Shown: piece after piece, positions 14,384 to 16,430 of the stretch | How positions within the stretch are numbered: the first letter of the stretch is position 1 | Layout of the letters: each line of letters begins with the position of its first letter | DNA from: Spirochaetaceae bacterium | GTDB taxonomy: Bacteria; Spirochaetota; Spirochaetia; SZUA-6; Fen-1364 | DNA: 16,430 nucleotides | Assembly (NCBI GenBank): GCA_003141795.1 | Contig: PLNO01000073.1 | Location: 1,907 to 18,336, forward strand | Direction: 5' to 3' | The notes under the pieces: model-generated | What the model was told of the DNA's origin: nothing | The model's database searches: none | What the model saw: the letters and a program-made list of their open reading frames with translations, nothing else | Position numbers and translations under genes: made by a program

Positions 14384-16430
14384 GCCACGATCTCTACCTC
14401 ATCGACGGGTACAGCGTCATCTACCGGGGGTACTTCGCTTTCCTGAGAAAGCCCCTGCTGAACCCGCTGGGCATGAACTCCTCGTCGGTGTTCGTGTTCT
14501 TTCGCACTCTGTTCCAGATCATCCGTGACAGGGCACCGGGGCATATTGCCATCGCGATGGATTCCCGCGTGCCCACCTTCCGCCACCTGCGCTACGACCA
14601 GTACAAGGCGAACAGGGAGAAGGCACCGGACGACCTGCATGCGCAGGTGCCCGTCATCGAGGAGATCCTCTCCGCACTCGGGGTGCCCAGCGTCAAGGTC
14701 GACGGCTTCGAGGCGGACGACATCATCGCCACCCTCGCCGACGGCTGCCTGGCCACGGGAAGGCCCTGCTGGATCTTCTCCGGCGACAAGGACATCCTGC
14801 AGCTCATCGGCGGCAACGTGCGGCTGCTCTCCCAGGAGCGCGGCACGACGAATCTCGTGGAATACTCCCGCGACAAGGTTTTCATCGACAAGGGCGTCTA
14901 CCCCGAGCAGATCGTCGACTTCCTGGCACTTACGGGGGACGCATCCGACAATGTCCCCGGCGTGCCGGGCATCGGGGAGAAGACGGCGCAGAAGCTCCTC
15001 GCCCAGTTCGGCACCCTCGAGTCGCTCTACGAGAGACTGCCCGAGGTGATGCCGGAATCGGCGAGAAAGAAGCTCGAGGCGGGGAAAGACTCGGCGCTCC
15101 TCTCCCAGGAGCTCGTCACGCTGAAGCGGGACGTGCCGGGCCTTCCGGCACTCGAGGCTCTGAGTGTCGCGGACCTGCACGCCGATGCCGCCATCCCCTT
15201 GTTCGAGCGGGAAGGGATGAAGACGCTCGCGACCGAGCTCAAAGCGCTGATGAAGCCCGGACGCGCTCCGCGGAGCCGCCCCCCGGTTGCGTCTGCGGAG
15301 GCGTCCGACGAGGCGCCGTCGGGCGCAGCTTCCGCACCCGCGGGTACCGCTGCACCGGCGCCCGCCGTGGCCTTGAAGTCCACGGCGCCGGGCACCTACA
15401 CGACGGTGACCTCCGTCTCCGAGCTTGACCTGTGGGTGGAGCGGGCGCGGAGGGCAGGGGAGTACGCATTCGACGTGGAGACCGACAGCACGGACGAGAT
15501 GCGCGCCCGTCCGCTCGGTTTCTCCCTCAGCTTCGAGGAAGGCTCGGCGTGCTACATCCCCGTGCGCGCGACGGGAGTCACCTGCATCCCCGAGGATGTC
15601 GTGAGGAAACGCCTGGCCGTGCTGCTGGAAGACCCGAGCCTCCGTTATATCGGTCAAAACGCGAAGTACGACTACAAAGTGGTGCGTCGCTGGGGGATCA
15701 AGCCTGCCGGGATCCATTTCGACACCATGATCGCGGCGTGGATGCTCGACAGCGACGAGGGGCTGTACGGGCTGGATCGGATGGCGGAGAAGAGGCTCGG
15801 GTTCCGAACGAAGCCCTACACGGAGCTCGTGGGAAAGGACCAGACCCTCGAGCAGATCCCCATCCAGCAGGTCACCGACTACTCGGGGGAGGACGCAGAT
15901 CTCACGCTCCGCCTCTACCACATTCTGGACAAGGAGCTCGAGGCGGAAAGGCTCGCTCCGATCTTCCACGACGTGGAGATGCCACTCATCGAGGTGCTGT
16001 CGGAGATGGAGCTCACGGGGATTCGCATCATGTCGCCTGAGCTCGCCGCTTACAGCCGGGAGATGGAGGCCGACCTCGCGCGTCTGGAGGACGAGATCTA
16101 CGTGCTCTGCGGCCGCACGTTCAACATCAACTCGACGAAGCAGCTCCAGGAGATCCTCTTCACGTGGCGGAAGCTCACACCGGTGAAGAAGACCAAGACG
16201 GGCTTCTCCACCGACGTCGACGTGCTTGAAATCCTGGCCGAGCAGGACCCGGTGCCGGAGAAGATCCTCCAGCACAGGAAGCTCTCCAAGCTGAAATCCA
16301 CCTACGTCGACGCGCTGCCGCTCCTCGTGAACGAGGAGACCGGACGCCTCCACACGCACTACGTGCAGACGGGGGCGGCAACGGGGCGTCTTTCCAGCAA
16401 GGACCCCAATCTGCAGAACATCCCCATCCG
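14380..16430 (+). CDS. polA: DNA polymerase I, 3' end beyond the window
   Basis: Replicates and repairs DNA and removes RNA primers. 683 codons of an expected ~900 are present. The 5' nuclease domain (1 to about 290) has LIDGYS with Asp 9, GFEADD (109-114), SGDKD (134-138), TGDASDNVPG (185-194) and the helix-hairpin-helix GIGEKTA. A Pro/Ala-rich linker (about 293-337) joins it to a 3'-5' exonuclease domain whose DEDDy residues are all there: Asp 365 and Glu 367 in FDVET, Asp 431 in GQNAKYD, Tyr 501 and Asp 505 in YSGEDAD. Proofreading should therefore work. The polymerase domain begins near residue 540 and reaches TGRLSSKDPNLQNIPI; motif A and the catalytic aspartates lie beyond the end. The start ATGA overlaps the flgN stop and has no clear Shine-Dalgarno site, so translation is probably coupled to flgN. 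Confidence 0.96.
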   Translation, partial: MSHDLYLIDGYSVIYRGYFAFLRKPLLNPLGMNSSSVFVFFRTLFQIIRDRAPGHIAIAMDSRVPTFRHLRYDQYKANREKAPDDLHAQVPVIEEILSALGVPSVKVDGFEADDIIATLADGCLATGRPCWIFSGDKDILQLIGGNVRLLSQERGTTNLVEYSRDKVFIDKGVYPEQIVDFLALTGDASDNVPGVPGIGEKTAQKLLAQFGTLESLYERLPEVMPESARKKLEAGKDSALLSQELVTLKRDVPGLPALEALSVADLHADAAIPLFEREGMKTLATELKALMKPGRAPRSRPPVASAEASDEAPSGAASAPAGTAAPAPAVALKSTAPGTYTTVTSVSELDLWVERARRAGEYAFDVETDSTDEMRARPLGFSLSFEEGSACYIPVRATGVTCIPEDVVRKRLAVLLEDPSLRYIGQNAKYDYKVVRRWGIKPAGIHFDTMIAAWMLDSDEGLYGLDRMAEKRLGFRTKPYTELVGKDQTLEQIPIQQVTDYSGEDADLTLRLYHILDKELEAERLAPIFHDVEMPLIEVLSEMELTGIRIMSPELAAYSREMEADLARLEDEIYVLCGRTFNINSTKQLQEILFTWRKLTPVKKTKTGFSTDVDVLEILAEQDPVPEKILQHRKLSKLKSTYVDALPLLVNEETGRLHTHYVQTGAATGRLSSKDPNLQNIPI

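Noticed and set aside
14263..16359. A 698-codon open frame on the minus strand opposite polA.
   Set aside because: Its composition (His, Arg, Val, Leu, Glu heavy) is that of a complementary-frame shadow, and polA is unmistakable on the other strand.
1..16430. tRNA, rRNA, CRISPR arrays, insertion sequences, toxin-antitoxin or defence genes.
   Set aside because: No tRNA-like cloverleaf, spaced direct repeats, transposase motifs, terminal repeats or defence-type domains were seen. The gaps between genes are all under 140 bases and hold only promoters, terminators or ribosome sites.

Overview
The window is 16.4 kb of gene-dense, high-GC bacterial DNA (roughly 60-65% G+C by eye). It holds thirteen protein-coding genes and no RNA gene, insertion sequence, CRISPR array or intergenic gap over 140 bases. 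The gene set points to a motile Gram-negative-type bacterium, most likely a spirochaete: flagellar export chaperones FliS and FlgN, several secreted or periplasmic proteins, a TPR-LysM protein, an AroD-AroE fusion, and an enlarged PRPP-synthetase relative. The phylum is inferred from overall character, not from a marker gene.

Layout. (1) Bases 1-656: 3' part of a TPR-like/LysM protein (+), closed by a strong intrinsic terminator lying inside the tail-to-tail neighbour. (2) 663-4630: a divergent pair, phosphomannomutase/phosphoglucomutase (-) and an alpha-glucan phosphorylase (+), separated by 80 bases that hold a dyad. (3) 4640-5353: a DUF554 membrane protein (-). (4) 5446-7388: a small secreted protein translationally coupled to the bifunctional shikimate-pathway enzyme AroDE (+). 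(5) 7473-8549: a class V aminotransferase with its own promoter and terminator (+). (6) 8642-8890: an 82-residue zinc-ribbon protein (+) whose 3' end overlaps the next, convergent gene. (7) 8865-11031: a minus-strand operon of a nucleotide-sugar epimerase and a PRPP-synthetase-like protein. (8) 11171 to the window end: a plus-strand operon of a secreted beta-propeller/NodB-like protein, fliS, flgN and polA, the last cut by the window edge.

How the genes fit together. The phosphorylase/phosphohexomutase pair makes biochemical sense: phosphorolysis yields glucose-1-phosphate, which a phosphoglucomutase turns into glucose-6-phosphate. The epimerase/PRPP-synthetase pair and the flagellar chaperone/polA cluster look like operons of convenience, joined by overlapping codons.

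The most interesting signals are: a NodB-type deacetylase domain that has lost nearly every catalytic and metal-binding residue and sits upstream of the flagellar chaperones; a consistent pattern in which first genes of transcription units lack a Shine-Dalgarno sequence and have a -10-like box 6-8 bases before the start codon (predicted leaderless mRNAs) while internal genes have good Shine-Dalgarno sites; a sigma-28-like -10 element before the flagellar cluster; and a PRPP synthetase with a large insertion near its N terminus. I did not find a convincing new defence or mobile system. Most of the window is housekeeping, and I report it as such.
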